Positions 1 to 10,102 are shown, numbered from the stretch's first letter. The stretch: 64,000 nt of DNA from Phyllobacterium sp. T1293 (GCF_020731415.2 NZ_CP088275.1:62001-126000); one strand, 5' to 3'. Translations and numbers: made by a program. Notes: generated by a model not told the origin, from the letters alone.

Positions 1-1
1 T

Positions 2-436
2 CTGGCAGATCGCTTTGCCGAAGCCTTCGCCGAATTGATGCATGAGAAGGTACGCAAGGAATTCTGGGGCTATGCGTCTGATGAAAGCCTGCAACCCGTC
101 GAGCTAATCGGCGAGCCTTATCGCGGCATCCGTCCGGCACCCGGCTATCCGGCCCAGCCTGACCATACGGAAAAAGACACGCTGTTCAGCCTGCTCGATG
201 CGGAAAAGCAGATCAATGTCCGCCTTACCGAGAGTTATGCCATGTGGCCGGGCTCTTCGGTGTCAGGGATTTATCTCGCCCATCCGGAATCCTATTATTT
301 CGGCGTCGCCAAGGTGGAGCGCGATCAGGTCGAGGATTATTCCGAGCGTAAAGACATGCCTGTCGAGGACGTCGAGCGTTGGCTTGGCCCGATCCTCAAT
401 TATGTTCCGGCGCCAAGGGCTCAAGCGGCCGAGTGA
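2..436 (+). CDS. metH: Methionine synthase (cobalamin-dependent), C-terminal fragment
   Basis: This is the last 144 residues of MetH; the gene enters from the left edge already open in frame. MetH transfers a methyl group from methyl-tetrahydrofolate through cobalamin to homocysteine. The visible part is the reactivation domain, which binds S-adenosylmethionine. It carries the RPAPGYP motif followed by PDH, which is characteristic of that site, and a later [10 protein letters not shown] stretch typical of the family. The C-terminus ends normally. The last 16 bases overlap the 3' end of the convergent AraC gene. Family assignment is secure; only the upstream domains are missing because of the window edge. 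Confidence 0.95.
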   Translation: MADRFAEAFAELMHEKVRKEFWGYASDESLQPVELIGEPYRGIRPAPGYPAQPDHTEKDTLFSLLDAEKQINVRLTESYAMWPGSSVSGIYLAHPESYYFGVAKVERDQVEDYSERKDMPVEDVERWLGPILNYVPAPRAQAAE

Positions 437-1248
437 AGGTAATTGCGGGGAGGCGCTCCCAGCATGCGCTTGAACATGGTGGTGAAAGCGGGAACGCTGT
501 TATAGCCAAGGTCAAGCGCAACGCTCGTCACCGGTTCGCCTTCCGTCAAGCGGGGCAAGGCGGATAGAAGGCAGGCCTGTTGCCGCCATGTCGAGAGGCT
601 TAATCCCGTCTCGCGCCGGAAAAACCGTGTAAAGGTGCGGCGGCTCATGCCCAAACGATCGGCCCAATCGTCTATATTTGTGCGCGGTGAAGGGTCTTTC
701 AGAAAGCTCCGGCAAAGCGCTGCAAGTCTCGTATCATCAGGAAAGGGCAGACCAAGCGGCTGCTCTTCCAGCATGGGAATTTCATGCAGCAGCAATCCCA
801 TCATATAGGTGGCGCGCGGGCTTACCTGTTCCTGCTCCGGTGAAGCAACCACTTCACGAATAAGCGTGTCCATCAGGGGCGTCAGGCTGGTTACGTGCAG
901 ATGGCTCTTCAGCCCCTCCACCGCGTCAGGCCGCACATAGATGGAATGCATGGCCACATCACCATGCATATCCACCGCATGTCCTATTCCCGCGGGAAGC
1001 CATAAAGCGTGATGCGGCGGAACCATCCAGCGGCCGAACTTCGTTGTCACCATCGCAACACCGGTCATCGCGTGCAGAAGCTGCGACAGGCTATGGCGAT
1101 GTTCAGGGATATGGCAGCCGGACGGATAGTGCGCGAGGCCCGCAACGACATCGCCCTTGGATTGCTCAAGCCATTCAAGCCGTTGAAGGTGAAGCCGTAG
1201 AAAATCTTTTGAAAAGAAGCTTGCTTCAGGAAATTTCAGATAGAGCAT
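421..1248 (-). CDS. AraC-family transcriptional regulator
   Basis: A transcription factor of about 275 residues. The N-terminal half is an AraC-type cupin with a histidine-rich stretch (HIPEHRH) followed by a hydrophobic effector-pocket pattern. The C-terminal 100 residues hold two helix-turn-helix units, including the typical [14 protein letters not shown] and [15 protein letters not shown] helices. It is divergent from the Fsr-type pump, so regulation of that pump is a reasonable guess, not shown. The ATG at 1248 is used here. A GTG at 1287 in the same frame would add 13 residues; neither has a strong ribosome binding site. Its 3' end overlaps metH by 16 bases in a tail-to-tail arrangement. 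Confidence 0.85.
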   Translation of the reverse strand: MLYLKFPEASFFSKDFLRLHLQRLEWLEQSKGDVVAGLAHYPSGCHIPEHRHSLSQLLHAMTGVAMVTTKFGRWMVPPHHALWLPAGIGHAVDMHGDVAMHSIYVRPDAVEGLKSHLHVTSLTPLMDTLIREVVASPEQEQVSPRATYMMGLLLHEIPMLEEQPLGLPFPDDTRLAALCRSFLKDPSPRTNIDDWADRLGMSRRTFTRFFRRETGLSLSTWRQQACLLSALPRLTEGEPVTSVALDLGYNSVPAFTTMFKRMLGAPPRNYLHSAA

Positions 1249-1379
1249 CGGACTTGGCCCACTTGCGAAAGAAATAGACCAAACCACGAAGGCGGGTTCT
1301 GCGCAACAAGTATATCAGAGAGGTGAAGGGGACGCGGCGGTCGCGATTCACCCCCTCATTCTCCGATGGAACGCCCGAT

Positions 1380-2606
1380 ATGACCGATACGTCCTTGCCT
1401 TTGCAGCGCTCAAGCGCTGAAACCACCGCCTTCGCGATCATCTTTGCTGTCAGCTTCTGCCATCTGCTCAATGACATGATGCAGTCAATGCTTTCGGCTA
1501 TCTACCCGATGCTCAAGACCAATTATGGGCTCGACTTCAAACAGATCGGTCTTCTTACCCTGACGTTTCAGGTCACGGCATCGCTGCTGCAACCTATCGT
1601 CGGCACTTACACCGACAAACGCCCCATGCCCTATTCCCTGCCTGTTGGCATGGGCTTTTCGCTTGTCGGCCTTGGCCTTCTGTCGATTGCCACGCACTAT
1701 TCGATGCTGCTCATCGGTGCTGCCTTTATCGGTATTGGTTCGTCCATCTTCCATCCGGAATCGTCGCGCGTTGCCCGTCTTGCTTCCGGCGGGCGTCATG
1801 GCCTTGCCCAGTCGCTGTTTCAGGTTGGCGGCAATTTCGGCACGGCACTTGGCCCATTGCTGGCAGCCTTTATCATCCTGCCGCACGGCCAGCAAAGCAT
1901 TGCCTGGTTTTCCGCAGCTGCACTCATTGGCATGATCATCCTTTATCAGGTCGGCAACTGGTATCAGCGCTATCGCGCCGCCAACTCGAAAAAGCCGCCC
2001 GCAAGCCGCGCCCTGAAACTGCCGCGCCGCAAGGTAACGATGTCGCTGATCATTCTGACATTGCTTGTTTTCAGCAAGAACATCTATCTGGCCAGCATAT
2101 CGAGCTACTACACGTTCTACGTGATCCATAAATTCGGCATCACCGTGCAACAGTCGCAGCTGATGCTCTTCCTGTTCCTTGGCGCAGCGGCTGTCGGCAT
2201 CATTGGCGGCGGGCTGGTCGGTGACAAGATCGGCGTCAAAACCGTGATCTGGTTCTCAATCCTTGGCGTCCTGCCGTTCACGCTGTTGATGCCCTATGCA
2301 AACCTGTTCTGGACCGGTGTGCTGACCGTATTCATCGGCCTCATCCTGTCCTCTGCCTTCCCGGCTATCGTGGTGTTTGCGCAGGAACTGGTGCCCGGCC
2401 GCGTTGGGATGATTGCCGGCATCTTCTTCGGCTTCGCTTTCGGTATGGCCGGGATTGCGGCTGCGGTTCTCGGTGTTGTTGCCGACAGCAAAGGCATCGA
2501 CTTTGTCTATATGATCTGCTCCTATCTGCCGTTCCTTGGCCTCCTCACCATCTTCCTGCCGAGCATGCGTGAGTTGAAGGGAGAATCGGTGCTCGCACCG
2601 GCATAA
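1380..2606 (+). CDS. fsr: MFS transporter, fosmidomycin resistance (Fsr) type
   Basis: An inner-membrane efflux protein of about 408 residues with twelve predicted membrane segments. It matches the Fsr branch of the major facilitator superfamily: the N-terminal HLLNDMMQSMLSAIYPML motif, the SIFHPESSRVAR loop after segment four and SLFQVGGNFGTALGP are all hallmarks. Fsr proteins export fosmidomycin in Escherichia coli; the natural substrate here is unknown. The ATG at 1380 gives the usual family length (about 400 residues). A GTG at 1323 would add a 19-residue basic extension. The gene is divergent from an AraC regulator and followed by a strong hairpin terminator at 2666-2700, so it is probably monocistronic. 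Confidence 0.9.
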   Translation: MTDTSLPLQRSSAETTAFAIIFAVSFCHLLNDMMQSMLSAIYPMLKTNYGLDFKQIGLLTLTFQVTASLLQPIVGTYTDKRPMPYSLPVGMGFSLVGLGLLSIATHYSMLLIGAAFIGIGSSIFHPESSRVARLASGGRHGLAQSLFQVGGNFGTALGPLLAAFIILPHGQQSIAWFSAAALIGMIILYQVGNWYQRYRAANSKKPPASRALKLPRRKVTMSLIILTLLVFSKNIYLASISSYYTFYVIHKFGITVQQSQLMLFLFLGAAAVGIIGGGLVGDKIGVKTVIWFSILGVLPFTLLMPYANLFWTGVLTVFIGLILSSAFPAIVVFAQELVPGRVGMIAGIFFGFAFGMAGIAAAVLGVVADSKGIDFVYMICSYLPFLGLLTIFLPSMRELKGESVLAPA

Positions 2607-2665
2607 CAGGCAGCGCTATTGTTGCCATAGGGCGACAGTCGCTGAAATAACAGATCACGACGACG

Positions 2666-2700
2666 TCAGGCCCGGAACAGTCATGTTCCGGGCCTGATTT
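2666..2700 (+). terminator. Rho-independent terminator after fsr
   Basis: A perfect 13-bp GC-rich inverted repeat (2666-2678 and 2685-2697) has a 6-base loop and is followed by TTT. It lies 60 bases after the fsr stop codon. The rest of 2607-2830 is AT-richer and presumably holds the promoter of the next AraC gene. Confidence 0.85.
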
Positions 2701-2830
2701 CAATTGGATGAATGATTTCAACAGCTAAACATGATTTCTTTATTCACATTTTATACTTAGTGCAAAACCTTCTGGAAGCGTTCTAAATCATTGTTGTTGC
2801 GCGCTATTTCACACCATATTATCCAAAAGT

Positions 2831-3712
2831 ATGACGTTTCAACCGCGCATGAACACCAAGATCAATGGCTTTACGGTTGTGGGAGGGCTGCAACAGCGCT
2901 CCTGGGATGGCATTGCCGCCGATCTTTTCAGCGTCGATTGTGCAGCGGATGCGAGTGGCCAGTACGAAGCGAGAGACCCCCGGCTTTTTATCGTCCTGGA
3001 TGGATTGAAGACCGGCACTTTCAACGTGAAACTGGACCCGCAAAGCAAAGATCTCGGCAATGAAGGGGTAGCCAACCCCATGTGCTATGTCCCGGCGGGC
3101 ATGCCGCTCTGGTCCCGTCTCGACAAGGTCAAGCACATCCGCCACATTGACCTGCATTTCAATGTAAAATCTCTGGTTAAACGCTTTGGCGAAGATGTTG
3201 ATCTCGGTGTCATGGCCCAGCCACGCCTGATGTTTTCCGATGCGCGTATTCTGGCGCTCGCCAATCTCGTTGCTGGAGAATGTTGTAATCCGGAGCCATT
3301 GCACCAGCTCTACGGGGAGAGTCTGGCAATCTCCGTGTTCTCGGTGCTGTTCGACATCAAGGCCAAGGCGGAACGCAAGCGAAGCAAGCTTGCCCCATGG
3401 CAATTGCGCCGTGTCACCGATTATCTCGAGGAAAACTGGATGCGACCGATCCGTCTGCAGGAATTGGCGGAGCTGGCTGGATTGTCACAATCGCATTTCG
3501 GCCACGCCTTCAAAGCTTCCACAGGCATGCCGCCACATCAATGGCAGATGAGTGTCCGCGTGCGGCGTATCGAGGAAATGTTGCTGCGATCGAACCATAG
3601 TCTCAATCACATTGCGGAACTTGCGGGCTTTGCTGATCAGGCTCATTTCACGCGCGTATTTCGCCAACACACCGGCGTCACACCAGCCGCATGGCAGCGC
3701 GCACAGAAGTAA
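2831..3712 (+). CDS. AraC-family regulator, probably of the adjacent siderophore receptor
   Basis: A 293-residue regulator. The N-terminal ~180 residues form an effector-binding domain without strong motifs. The C-terminal ~100 residues carry two helix-turn-helix motifs (RLQELAELAGLSQSHFGHAFK and IAELAGFADQAHFTRVFRQHTGVTPAAWQ). It lies 156 bases upstream of, and in the same direction as, a TonB-dependent receptor. This layout is typical of PchR/AraC-type regulators of siderophore receptors that sense the siderophore itself, so that role is inferred from context. An alternative start at 2849 would remove six residues; neither has a clear ribosome binding site. Confidence 0.85.
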   Translation: MTFQPRMNTKINGFTVVGGLQQRSWDGIAADLFSVDCAADASGQYEARDPRLFIVLDGLKTGTFNVKLDPQSKDLGNEGVANPMCYVPAGMPLWSRLDKVKHIRHIDLHFNVKSLVKRFGEDVDLGVMAQPRLMFSDARILALANLVAGECCNPEPLHQLYGESLAISVFSVLFDIKAKAERKRSKLAPWQLRRVTDYLEENWMRPIRLQELAELAGLSQSHFGHAFKASTGMPPHQWQMSVRVRRIEEMLLRSNHSLNHIAELAGFADQAHFTRVFRQHTGVTPAAWQRAQK

Positions 3713-3868
3713 TCGGCGGACTTTAGCCCCAAAACGTTCAAAAATCCGCGGTTTCAGACAAGACCCCACCATATAGTTGAGTTAAATATTCATAATATCT
3801 TTCAGGCACATGATGATACCAGCGCGGGTGCAGCGGCGTGCGGGATCATTGTATTTTGGGGCGACACA

Positions 3869-6058
3869 ATGACAAGAAACAACCGGACCCGCTGGGCAAG
3901 TCTTTTGCTTGCCAGCACGACACTGGGCATTTCAATTATGCCGAATGCTGCAAGCGCTCAAGAGCCCATCGTCCTGAAGGAAATCGTCATTGATGGCGGC
4001 AATGGCTCGGCAACCGGTCCCGTGAATGGATATGTAGCCAAGAAAACCCAGGCTGGCTCCAAGTCAGATATGCCGATCACTGCTATCCCGCAGTCCGTTT
4101 CGGTCGTTGGCCAACAGGAACTACAGGACAGAGGCGTCAAGAAGGTTGATGAAGCGCTGCGCTACACGTCTGGTATCACCGCATCGCCCTTCGGCGAAGA
4201 CCCTGACACGGACTGGATTTTCATTCGTGGTTTTCAGGCAACCCAGACAGGCATATTCCTTGATGGCCTGCCGCTCTACGGTTACGGCTTCGGCGGCTTC
4301 CAGGTCGATCCATTCATGCTTGAGCGCGTTGAAGTCCTCAAAGGCCCGGCATCCGTGCTTTACGGCGGCGCCAATCCCGGCGGCATCGTCAATATGGTCA
4401 GCAAGCGTCCACAGAAGGACCGCTTCGGCCGTATCGAAACCGGCATCAACCAGTACGGCAATGCTTATCTCGGTGTCGATGTCGGCGACAAGATCGACGA
4501 AAACGGGGTGTGGACCTATCGCTTTACCGGCCGGATAGCGGGCGGCGATCAGCAGACGGATTTTGCCGAGGACCTGCGCGGCATTATCGCACCGCAGCTG
4601 ACCTATGAACCATCAGCCGATACCAAAATTACCCTGCATGGCTATTTCTCGGCTCTCGATCAGACTCATGCGGGCGGCAACTTTCTTCCCTATGTGGGCA
4701 CGGTTGTCGATGCGCCATTCGGCAAGATCAGCCGCGATGCGAATTTCACTGAACCCGGCATCGATGATGGCAAATACAGGCAGGCGATGATCGGCTACGA
4801 AGTCGAGCACACATTCGATAGTGGCTGGAAACTCAGCCAGAATGTCCGCTACAGCCATTTGAGCAAACAGGAAACCAATCCTTATCCCTATGGCTATGTT
4901 GATCCAAAATTCCCCTTTGGTGGTGGCCCGAACCCGACAACACCGGATAATCTGCTGTATCGCATTGGCTTCAATCACGACACCAAGGTCGATACATTCC
5001 TGATGGACAACCGCGCCGAAAAGGAATTCACCACCGGAGCGCTTGAGCACAACTTCCTGTTTGGCGTCGACTACAAATATTTCAGGATCGATCAGGTGCA
5101 GGCGTCAGGCGGCGCAACACCGATCAGTGCCAATAACCCGGTCTATGGGGCGCCGCAGGGCTCAACCAGCGTCTATCTCGATCAGGTTCTGAAGATGAAC
5201 CAGATTGGCGTCTATGCGCAGGATCAGGTGCGCTTTGGCGATGGCTGGCTGGTCACCCTGAATGGCCGCTACGATTATGTAAAAATCCAATCGGATTCGG
5301 CTGAAGGTCCCTTTTTCCCGCTGGGTCCGACTTATGAATACAATAAGAGCGCTGTCAGCGGGCGTATCGGCCTCGGCTATGAATTTTCCAACGGTGTGAC
5401 GCCCTATATCAGTGCCGCCACATTCTTCAACCCGGTGATCGGCGTAACATTGGGCGATCCATTAAAGCCGGAAGAGGGCTATCAGTTTGAAGCTGGCGTC
5501 AAATATGTACCTGACTTTGTTGATGGCCTGCTGACTGCATCGGTGTTCCAGATCACCAAACAAAATGCTCTGTCGCGTATTCCGGGTACATTTATCGACA
5601 CGCAATTGGGCGAGGTCACATCAACCGGGCTTGAACTGGAAGGCAAGGTCAATATCGACCAGAACTGGAAAGCTCTGGCGTCACTGACCGTCCTCGACAT
5701 GGAAATCACCAAGGATGAAGACGCAAAGCTGATTGGCAACTGGCCGACAATCGTCCCCAAAGTGACGGCTGCTTTCTGGCTGGATTACACAGTCGATCAG
5801 GGTCCCTTGGAAGGTGTCAATCTGGGTGCAGGTGTTCGCTATCAGGGTGAATCCTACGCCAATAAGAGCAATACCCTCAAAGTGCCCGGTGCGACGTTGT
5901 TTGATGCGGCGATCCGATATGAAAAAGATAGCTGGGGCGTCGCTCTTAATGTCACCAACCTTTTCGACAAGGCCTATGTAAAGGGTTGCGACGGTGAGGC
6001 GGTCTGCGGTTATGGCGATGGCCGGACGTTTACGCTTTCCGCCCATACCAAGTGGTGA
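3869..6058 (+). CDS. TonB-dependent siderophore receptor (ferrichrome/FhuA-like)
   Basis: A 729-residue outer-membrane receptor for ferric siderophores. It has a Sec signal peptide ending in ASA-Q near residue 30, a TonB-box-like EIVI stretch near residue 38, a plug domain at about residues 70-175 (PQSVSVV, RGF, LERVEVLKGPASVLYGGANPGGIVN), and a 22-strand type barrel ending in the aromatic terminus HTKW. The SVSVV and RGF motifs identify the siderophore subclass rather than the cobalamin subclass. The preceding AraC gene is its likely regulator. No Fur box could be assigned by eye. Which siderophore it carries cannot be told from sequence alone. Confidence 0.93.
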   Translation: MTRNNRTRWASLLLASTTLGISIMPNAASAQEPIVLKEIVIDGGNGSATGPVNGYVAKKTQAGSKSDMPITAIPQSVSVVGQQELQDRGVKKVDEALRYTSGITASPFGEDPDTDWIFIRGFQATQTGIFLDGLPLYGYGFGGFQVDPFMLERVEVLKGPASVLYGGANPGGIVNMVSKRPQKDRFGRIETGINQYGNAYLGVDVGDKIDENGVWTYRFTGRIAGGDQQTDFAEDLRGIIAPQLTYEPSADTKITLHGYFSALDQTHAGGNFLPYVGTVVDAPFGKISRDANFTEPGIDDGKYRQAMIGYEVEHTFDSGWKLSQNVRYSHLSKQETNPYPYGYVDPKFPFGGGPNPTTPDNLLYRIGFNHDTKVDTFLMDNRAEKEFTTGALEHNFLFGVDYKYFRIDQVQASGGATPISANNPVYGAPQGSTSVYLDQVLKMNQIGVYAQDQVRFGDGWLVTLNGRYDYVKIQSDSAEGPFFPLGPTYEYNKSAVSGRIGLGYEFSNGVTPYISAATFFNPVIGVTLGDPLKPEEGYQFEAGVKYVPDFVDGLLTASVFQITKQNALSRIPGTFIDTQLGEVTSTGLELEGKVNIDQNWKALASLTVLDMEITKDEDAKLIGNWPTIVPKVTAAFWLDYTVDQGPLEGVNLGAGVRYQGESYANKSNTLKVPGATLFDAAIRYEKDSWGVALNVTNLFDKAYVKGCDGEAVCGYGDGRTFTLSAHTKW

Positions 6059-6093
6059 CGCGAAAACGCTATCTATAGAACGGTCGAGTCCCG

Positions 6094-6128
6094 ACACCCG
6101 CGATGCAAGTGCATGGCGGGTGTTTTTC
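6094..6128 (+). terminator. Rho-independent terminator after the TonB receptor
   Basis: An 8-bp perfect outer stem (6094-6101 with 6116-6123) encloses a 5-bp inner stem (6103-6107 with 6110-6114) across a single G/G mismatch. It is followed directly by a T-rich run. It separates the receptor from the ABC exporter genes downstream. Confidence 0.85.
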
Positions 6129-6280
6129 TTTGCTGGTGCTCCTGACTCGATTTGTCAGGAGGTGGTTTGAAAACCTGTTCTGATCACCATATAAGGAAAA
6201 CAATTCTTCCAATGATGGTTCGCATCTCCGGTTCGTTCGTCTGGAGACGCCGCGACCGAAAATTCCGTTCGGATAGTCTC

Positions 6281-7207
6281 ATGTCATCAGCCATATCTGT
6301 TTCCAACCTGTACAAGACCTATGGTTCGGGTTTTGAAGCACTGAAGAATATCAACCTCGATATCCATCACGGCGAGATCTTTGCACTGCTCGGACCGAAT
6401 GGTGCTGGCAAGACGACGCTGATCAGCACCATCTGCGGTATCGTCAATCCAACATCGGGGACGATCCTTGCCGATGGCCACGATATTCAGAAGAACTACC
6501 GCGCGGCGCGCACGAAAATCGGCCTCGTCCCGCAGGAACTGACAACAGATGCCTTTGAGAGTGTCTGGAATACTGTCAGTTTCAGCCGCGGTCTGTTCGG
6601 TAAATCTTCCAACCCTGCCCATATCGAGAAAATTCTGAAAGAACTTTCGTTGTGGGACAAAAAAGACAACAAGCTCATCACACTGTCAGGCGGTATGAAG
6701 CGCCGTGTGATGATTGCCAAGGCACTGTCACACGAACCGGAAATTCTGTTTCTCGACGAGCCCACGGCAGGTGTCGATGTGGAATTGCGCCGCGACATGT
6801 GGAATGTAGTGCGGGCGCTGCGCGAGTCCGGTGTCACCATCATTCTGACAACCCATTACATTGAAGAAGCCGAGCAGATGGCAGACCGTATCGGTGTCAT
6901 CAGCAAAGGCGAGATCATTCTGATCGAAGAAAAGAACGAGTTGATGCGCTCGCTCGGCAAGAAGCAGCTCCGGCTGCAATTGCAGGAAGAGCACAAAACC
7001 ATACCGGCGGCTTTGGCCAAATATGGCCTTGAACTGACGCCAAGCGGCTGCGAGCTGATCTACAGCTATGACGCCCATGAGGACAAAACCGGCATCGCCG
7101 CCTTGCTCAAAGATCTGGACAAGGCTGGGGTAGGGTTCAACGACATTCAGACGAAGCAAAGTTCGCTTGAGGAAATCTTCGTCAATCTGGTGAGAGAACG
7201 CAAATGA
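6281..7207 (+). CDS. ABC transporter ATP-binding protein (exporter, NodI/DrrA-like)
   Basis: A 308-residue nucleotide-binding subunit. It has Walker A (GPNGAGKTT, near residue 40), the signature [15 protein letters not shown], Walker B with [10 protein letters not shown], and an H-loop ([10 protein letters not shown]). A C-terminal ~80-residue extension is typical of DrrA/NodI-type ATPases that pair with ABC-2 permeases. An ATG at 6152 in the same frame would add 43 unconvincing residues; the conserved domain begins just after the ATG at 6281. The stop overlaps the next gene's start by 4 bases (ATGA), so the two are translationally coupled. The exported substrate is unknown. Although it lies after the siderophore receptor, a terminator sits between them. 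Confidence 0.9.
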   Translation: MSSAISVSNLYKTYGSGFEALKNINLDIHHGEIFALLGPNGAGKTTLISTICGIVNPTSGTILADGHDIQKNYRAARTKIGLVPQELTTDAFESVWNTVSFSRGLFGKSSNPAHIEKILKELSLWDKKDNKLITLSGGMKRRVMIAKALSHEPEILFLDEPTAGVDVELRRDMWNVVRALRESGVTIILTTHYIEEAEQMADRIGVISKGEIILIEEKNELMRSLGKKQLRLQLQEEHKTIPAALAKYGLELTPSGCELIYSYDAHEDKTGIAALLKDLDKAGVGFNDIQTKQSSLEEIFVNLVRERK

Positions 7208-7965
7208 ACCTTTATGCGATCCGCGCGATCTATCTGTTTGAAATGCATCGCACATGGCGCACGATCATGCAGAGCATCATCTCGCCCGTTATTTCCACAA
7301 GCCTGTATTTTGTTGTCTTCGGCTCGGCAATCGGGGGACGCATCCCTGAAATCAACGGTGTCAGCTATGGTGCATTCATCGTGCCGGGACTGGTCATGCT
7401 GTCGTTGCTGACACAAAGCATCTCCAATGCTTCCTTCGGCATCTACTTTCCGAAATTCACCGGAACGATCTACGAACTGCTATCCGCGCCGGTCTCCTAT
7501 TTCGAGATTGTCATTGCCTATGTCGGAGCAGCAGCGTCGAAATCGATTATCCTTGGGGTGATTATTCTGGCAACGGCCGCCCTTTTCGTGCCGATGCGGA
7601 TCGACCACCCCTTTGTCATGGTGCTGTTTCTGGTGCTGACGGCAGTGACCTTCAGCCTGTTCGGCTTCATTATCGGTATCTGGGCGGATGGTTTTGAAAA
7701 GCTGCAGCTGGTGCCGCTGATGATCGTCACGCCGCTGACATTTCTCGGCGGCAGCTTTTATTCCATCAACATGCTTCCGGAATTCTGGCGCACCGTTACC
7801 CTGTTCAATCCGGTCGTTTATCTTATCAGTGGCTTCCGCTGGAGTTTCTACGGATCATCGGACGTACATATCGGAACCAGCCTTGGGATGACGGCAGTGT
7901 TCCTCGTCGTCTGTATTCTGATTGTGCGCTGGATGTTCAAGACGGGATACAGGCTGAAAAGCTAA
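7204..7965 (+). CDS. ABC-2 type exporter permease
   Basis: A 253-residue inner-membrane protein with six predicted membrane spans, ABC-2 family (NodJ/DrrB-like). It overlaps the ATPase gene by 4 bases and forms the exporter with it. Typical family features are the [22 protein letters not shown] cytoplasmic loop and the [19 protein letters not shown] stretch near the C-terminal side. Length is normal for the family. Substrate unknown; drugs, lipid-linked sugars or polysaccharides are all handled by relatives. Confidence 0.88.
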   Translation: MNLYAIRAIYLFEMHRTWRTIMQSIISPVISTSLYFVVFGSAIGGRIPEINGVSYGAFIVPGLVMLSLLTQSISNASFGIYFPKFTGTIYELLSAPVSYFEIVIAYVGAAASKSIILGVIILATAALFVPMRIDHPFVMVLFLVLTAVTFSLFGFIIGIWADGFEKLQLVPLMIVTPLTFLGGSFYSINMLPEFWRTVTLFNPVVYLISGFRWSFYGSSDVHIGTSLGMTAVFLVVCILIVRWMFKTGYRLKS

Positions 7966-7967
7966 GC

Positions 7968-8156
7968 CTATTCTTCCCAACGTTGCGACGGATCGCGATC
8001 ATCGGTCGTATGGTTGCGCTCCTCGCTGCTGAGGAAGTCAGCTGAAATCTCGTTGGTTTTCAGCAGCAGGCTGCCATCCTGATCAGACACAGCGCCATAG
8101 GCGGCGCCGCTCTCTGGCGTGGATGGTTTGAACAATATTCTCACTGTCGGACCCAT
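7968..8156 (-). CDS. Small conserved-looking hypothetical protein
   Basis: A 62-residue soluble, acidic ORF that begins with ATG after a weak GGGGAA and ends only 2 bases from the convergent ABC permease stop. Codon use resembles the neighbours and it fits the available space exactly, which supports it as a gene. No domain or motif is recognised. It could be a chance ORF, so confidence is moderate. Confidence 0.45.
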   Translation of the reverse strand: MGPTVRILFKPSTPESGAAYGAVSDQDGSLLLKTNEISADFLSSEERNHTTDDRDPSQRWEE

Positions 8157-8237
8157 ACGCGTTCCCCGTACCTAAAATCGTACGCACTACCCACGACGTG
8201 TATGATGCAGGCAAAACCGGCTGAGAGTCGAGTCCCT

Positions 8238-8660
8238 TCAGCGGCTCCAGAGTCCATAGACGACCAAAGCCACGAACAGCGTAACGAAAGCTGCAAAAGC
8301 AATATGCAGTTTTACCAGAACACTTTTGGTTCCCGATATACGCGCATTCAGTGGCCGGGTTTTCTCCGGGCGCGCACGCAGGCGCATCCGCGCCAATATA
8401 TCATCCAGGGCCTTGCAGCCATCCAACTCATCCTCATGTGAGGCAATGAACCGGAACAGCGCCGCGTCGAATAGAAGATAGCCTGTTAAAAACAGGGTGA
8501 TCAATCCGCCAATCATCATGAGGGGCCAAAGCCCGGCAAACAGAGCGCCGCCCTTGTCCGCGATAATGGAGGTGCCGACCATAAGTATGCAGGTAAGGAC
8601 GCCATAGGTTATGGCGCGGTGCCTCAAATGATGAGCAAACTCGGCAGCATCTTCCTCCAT
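8238..8660 (-). CDS. Small membrane protein of unknown function
   Basis: A 140-residue protein with three likely membrane helices, at about residues 16-34, 42-64 and 115-138. A charged cytoplasmic loop follows the second helix (ASHEDELDGCKALDDILARMRLRARPEK). Codon use and hydrophobic pattern are those of a real inner-membrane protein, but I do not recognise the family. It stands alone between a small hypothetical and an MFS gene on the same strand. Confidence 0.65.
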   Translation of the reverse strand: MEEDAAEFAHHLRHRAITYGVLTCILMVGTSIIADKGGALFAGLWPLMMIGGLITLFLTGYLLFDAALFRFIASHEDELDGCKALDDILARMRLRARPEKTRPLNARISGTKSVLVKLHIAFAAFVTLFVALVVYGLWSR

Positions 8661-8794
8661 GGCATTCCTTTCCCAAGCCTTGATGTTGTAGCCCGTGCCC
8701 GCTCATTTTATGATCATATGGGACCACCCACAATCGGAATATTGCGGAGCATCGTTCAAAGCATTCTTCAGGAACGGGCGTTAGGGCTTTGATC

Positions 8795-10033
8795 TTATAG
8801 GGCAAAGCAACGGAAGACCTTTTGCAGGGTAAGGGCAGTTCCAATGGCAATAACACCCGCGATTGCGACGGGTATGGCTGCGGCTTTCCAGCCAACGGCG
8901 TCAACAAGACTGCCGACAACGACTGGACCAATCATCTGGCCAAGATTGCTGCCCTGCATGACAAGACCGACTGACATAGCGCCAAGTTGCGCCTCCGGCA
9001 CGGCCCGTGGTGCAGCTCCCATCATCGCTGAGGGTAGACAACCGCCCACACCTGAGAAGACCACACAGAGACTGAAAATCAGCCATGTTGGTCCAGAAAG
9101 GGTGAACACAGCGACACCTGTCATTGTCATGATGGCGCTTGCCACGGCAAGCAGTAACCAGCGCGGCACACCATGACGCAGTGCAATACCAGCGCCAATA
9201 TTGCCCAGAATGTTGGTCACAATGGCAAAGGCGGTCATCATGCCCGCAGCCGTACTCGATACACCCATCCGTTCGGCCAGAAGGACAGGCAGAAAGCTGA
9301 ACAGAGCAAAAAACTGCAGGCCATACATGGCGAACATCATGGCCAGAAGCAGCGGACCAGCTGACGTAACTGTCTTGCCTGCATTCTTCGCTATCGTGTT
9401 CAGTGAAGGCTTTGCCCGCGGTGATTTCTCTTTCGGGACAAGGATTTGCAACAGGAGAGCGAACAGGCAGGCGACAATCGCATTGGCGAACCAGAAAACG
9501 CGCCAGCCATCAATGGCAAGACCAAGCAGAATCGCCAGTGCGATTCCAGCCGGCATGTAGCAACTCCAGAATGCGAAAACGAGATCGCGATCCTGTGCCG
9601 CGGCAATGCGATTGAGGATGGCAGACCCGGCAATGACCACGAACAGCAAACCGGTTCCTTCCAGAACACGTGCCGCCAGCAGGATGTTGAAGGTTTCGGT
9701 CGATGCGCCAATTGCGCTGCCCAATGCAATGCCAAGAAGCCCAGCGACAATCAGATTTCTGTCGCCAAAGCGCGTTGTGGCCGCCCCGGCAGGAATACCG
9801 CCCACCACCGCAAGCAAGGCGAAGATCGACATCACCCATCCGGCCTGACCAAGGTTCAGGTGAAAATCATTGCGCAATGCGGGAATGGCAATGGCCGCTT
9901 TCCCCACCTGAAGCGCGGCAACGACACCGCTTGCGATAACAAGGATTGTGGAGAGACGATCGGTTTTAAGGGCGGACAGGCTACTGATTTTAGTCACGAC
10001 AGATATCCGGGAGAATTGCACCGCCCGCATCAT
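8795..10033 (-). CDS. MFS transporter
   Basis: A 412-residue inner-membrane transporter with twelve predicted spans, of the general major facilitator superfamily. An N-terminal pattern (GGIPAGAATTRFGDRNLIVAGLLGIALG) corresponds to the loop 2-3 region. The proline- and glycine-rich SMGAAP segments are in the second half. It is divergent from a LysR-type regulator, with a strong palindrome in the 63-base gap; such pairs usually encode an exporter controlled by the LysR protein. The exact start is uncertain: an ATG at 10033, an adjacent ATG, and a GTG at 9997 are all possible and none has a good ribosome binding site. Substrate unknown. Confidence 0.85.
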   Translation of the reverse strand: MMRAVQFSRISVVTKISSLSALKTDRLSTILVIASGVVAALQVGKAAIAIPALRNDFHLNLGQAGWVMSIFALLAVVGGIPAGAATTRFGDRNLIVAGLLGIALGSAIGASTETFNILLAARVLEGTGLLFVVIAGSAILNRIAAAQDRDLVFAFWSCYMPAGIALAILLGLAIDGWRVFWFANAIVACLFALLLQILVPKEKSPRAKPSLNTIAKNAGKTVTSAGPLLLAMMFAMYGLQFFALFSFLPVLLAERMGVSSTAAGMMTAFAIVTNILGNIGAGIALRHGVPRWLLLAVASAIMTMTGVAVFTLSGPTWLIFSLCVVFSGVGGCLPSAMMGAAPRAVPEAQLGAMSVGLVMQGSNLGQMIGPVVVGSLVDAVGWKAAAIPVAIAGVIAIGTALTLQKVFRCFAL

Positions 10034-10073
10034 CGCATGCCAATTCCATCGATGATATTGACAAAATATGGCT

Positions 10074-10102
10074 CAACATGATCGATTAAATAGATCATGT
10101 TG
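10074..10102. promoter_or_regulatory. Perfect palindrome, likely LysR operator overlapping the LysR start codon
   Basis: Two perfect 10-base arms (10074-10083 and 10093-10102) are separated by 9 bases. The centre contains the T-N11-A arrangement expected of LysR boxes. The right arm contains the ATG of the LysR gene at 10097, so binding would repress the regulator itself while also covering the promoter of the divergent MFS gene. Confidence 0.7.

Noticed and set aside
9446..10081. 211-codon plus-strand frame opposite the MFS gene
   Set aside because: Its composition is unlike a real protein and it is fully antisense to a clear transporter.
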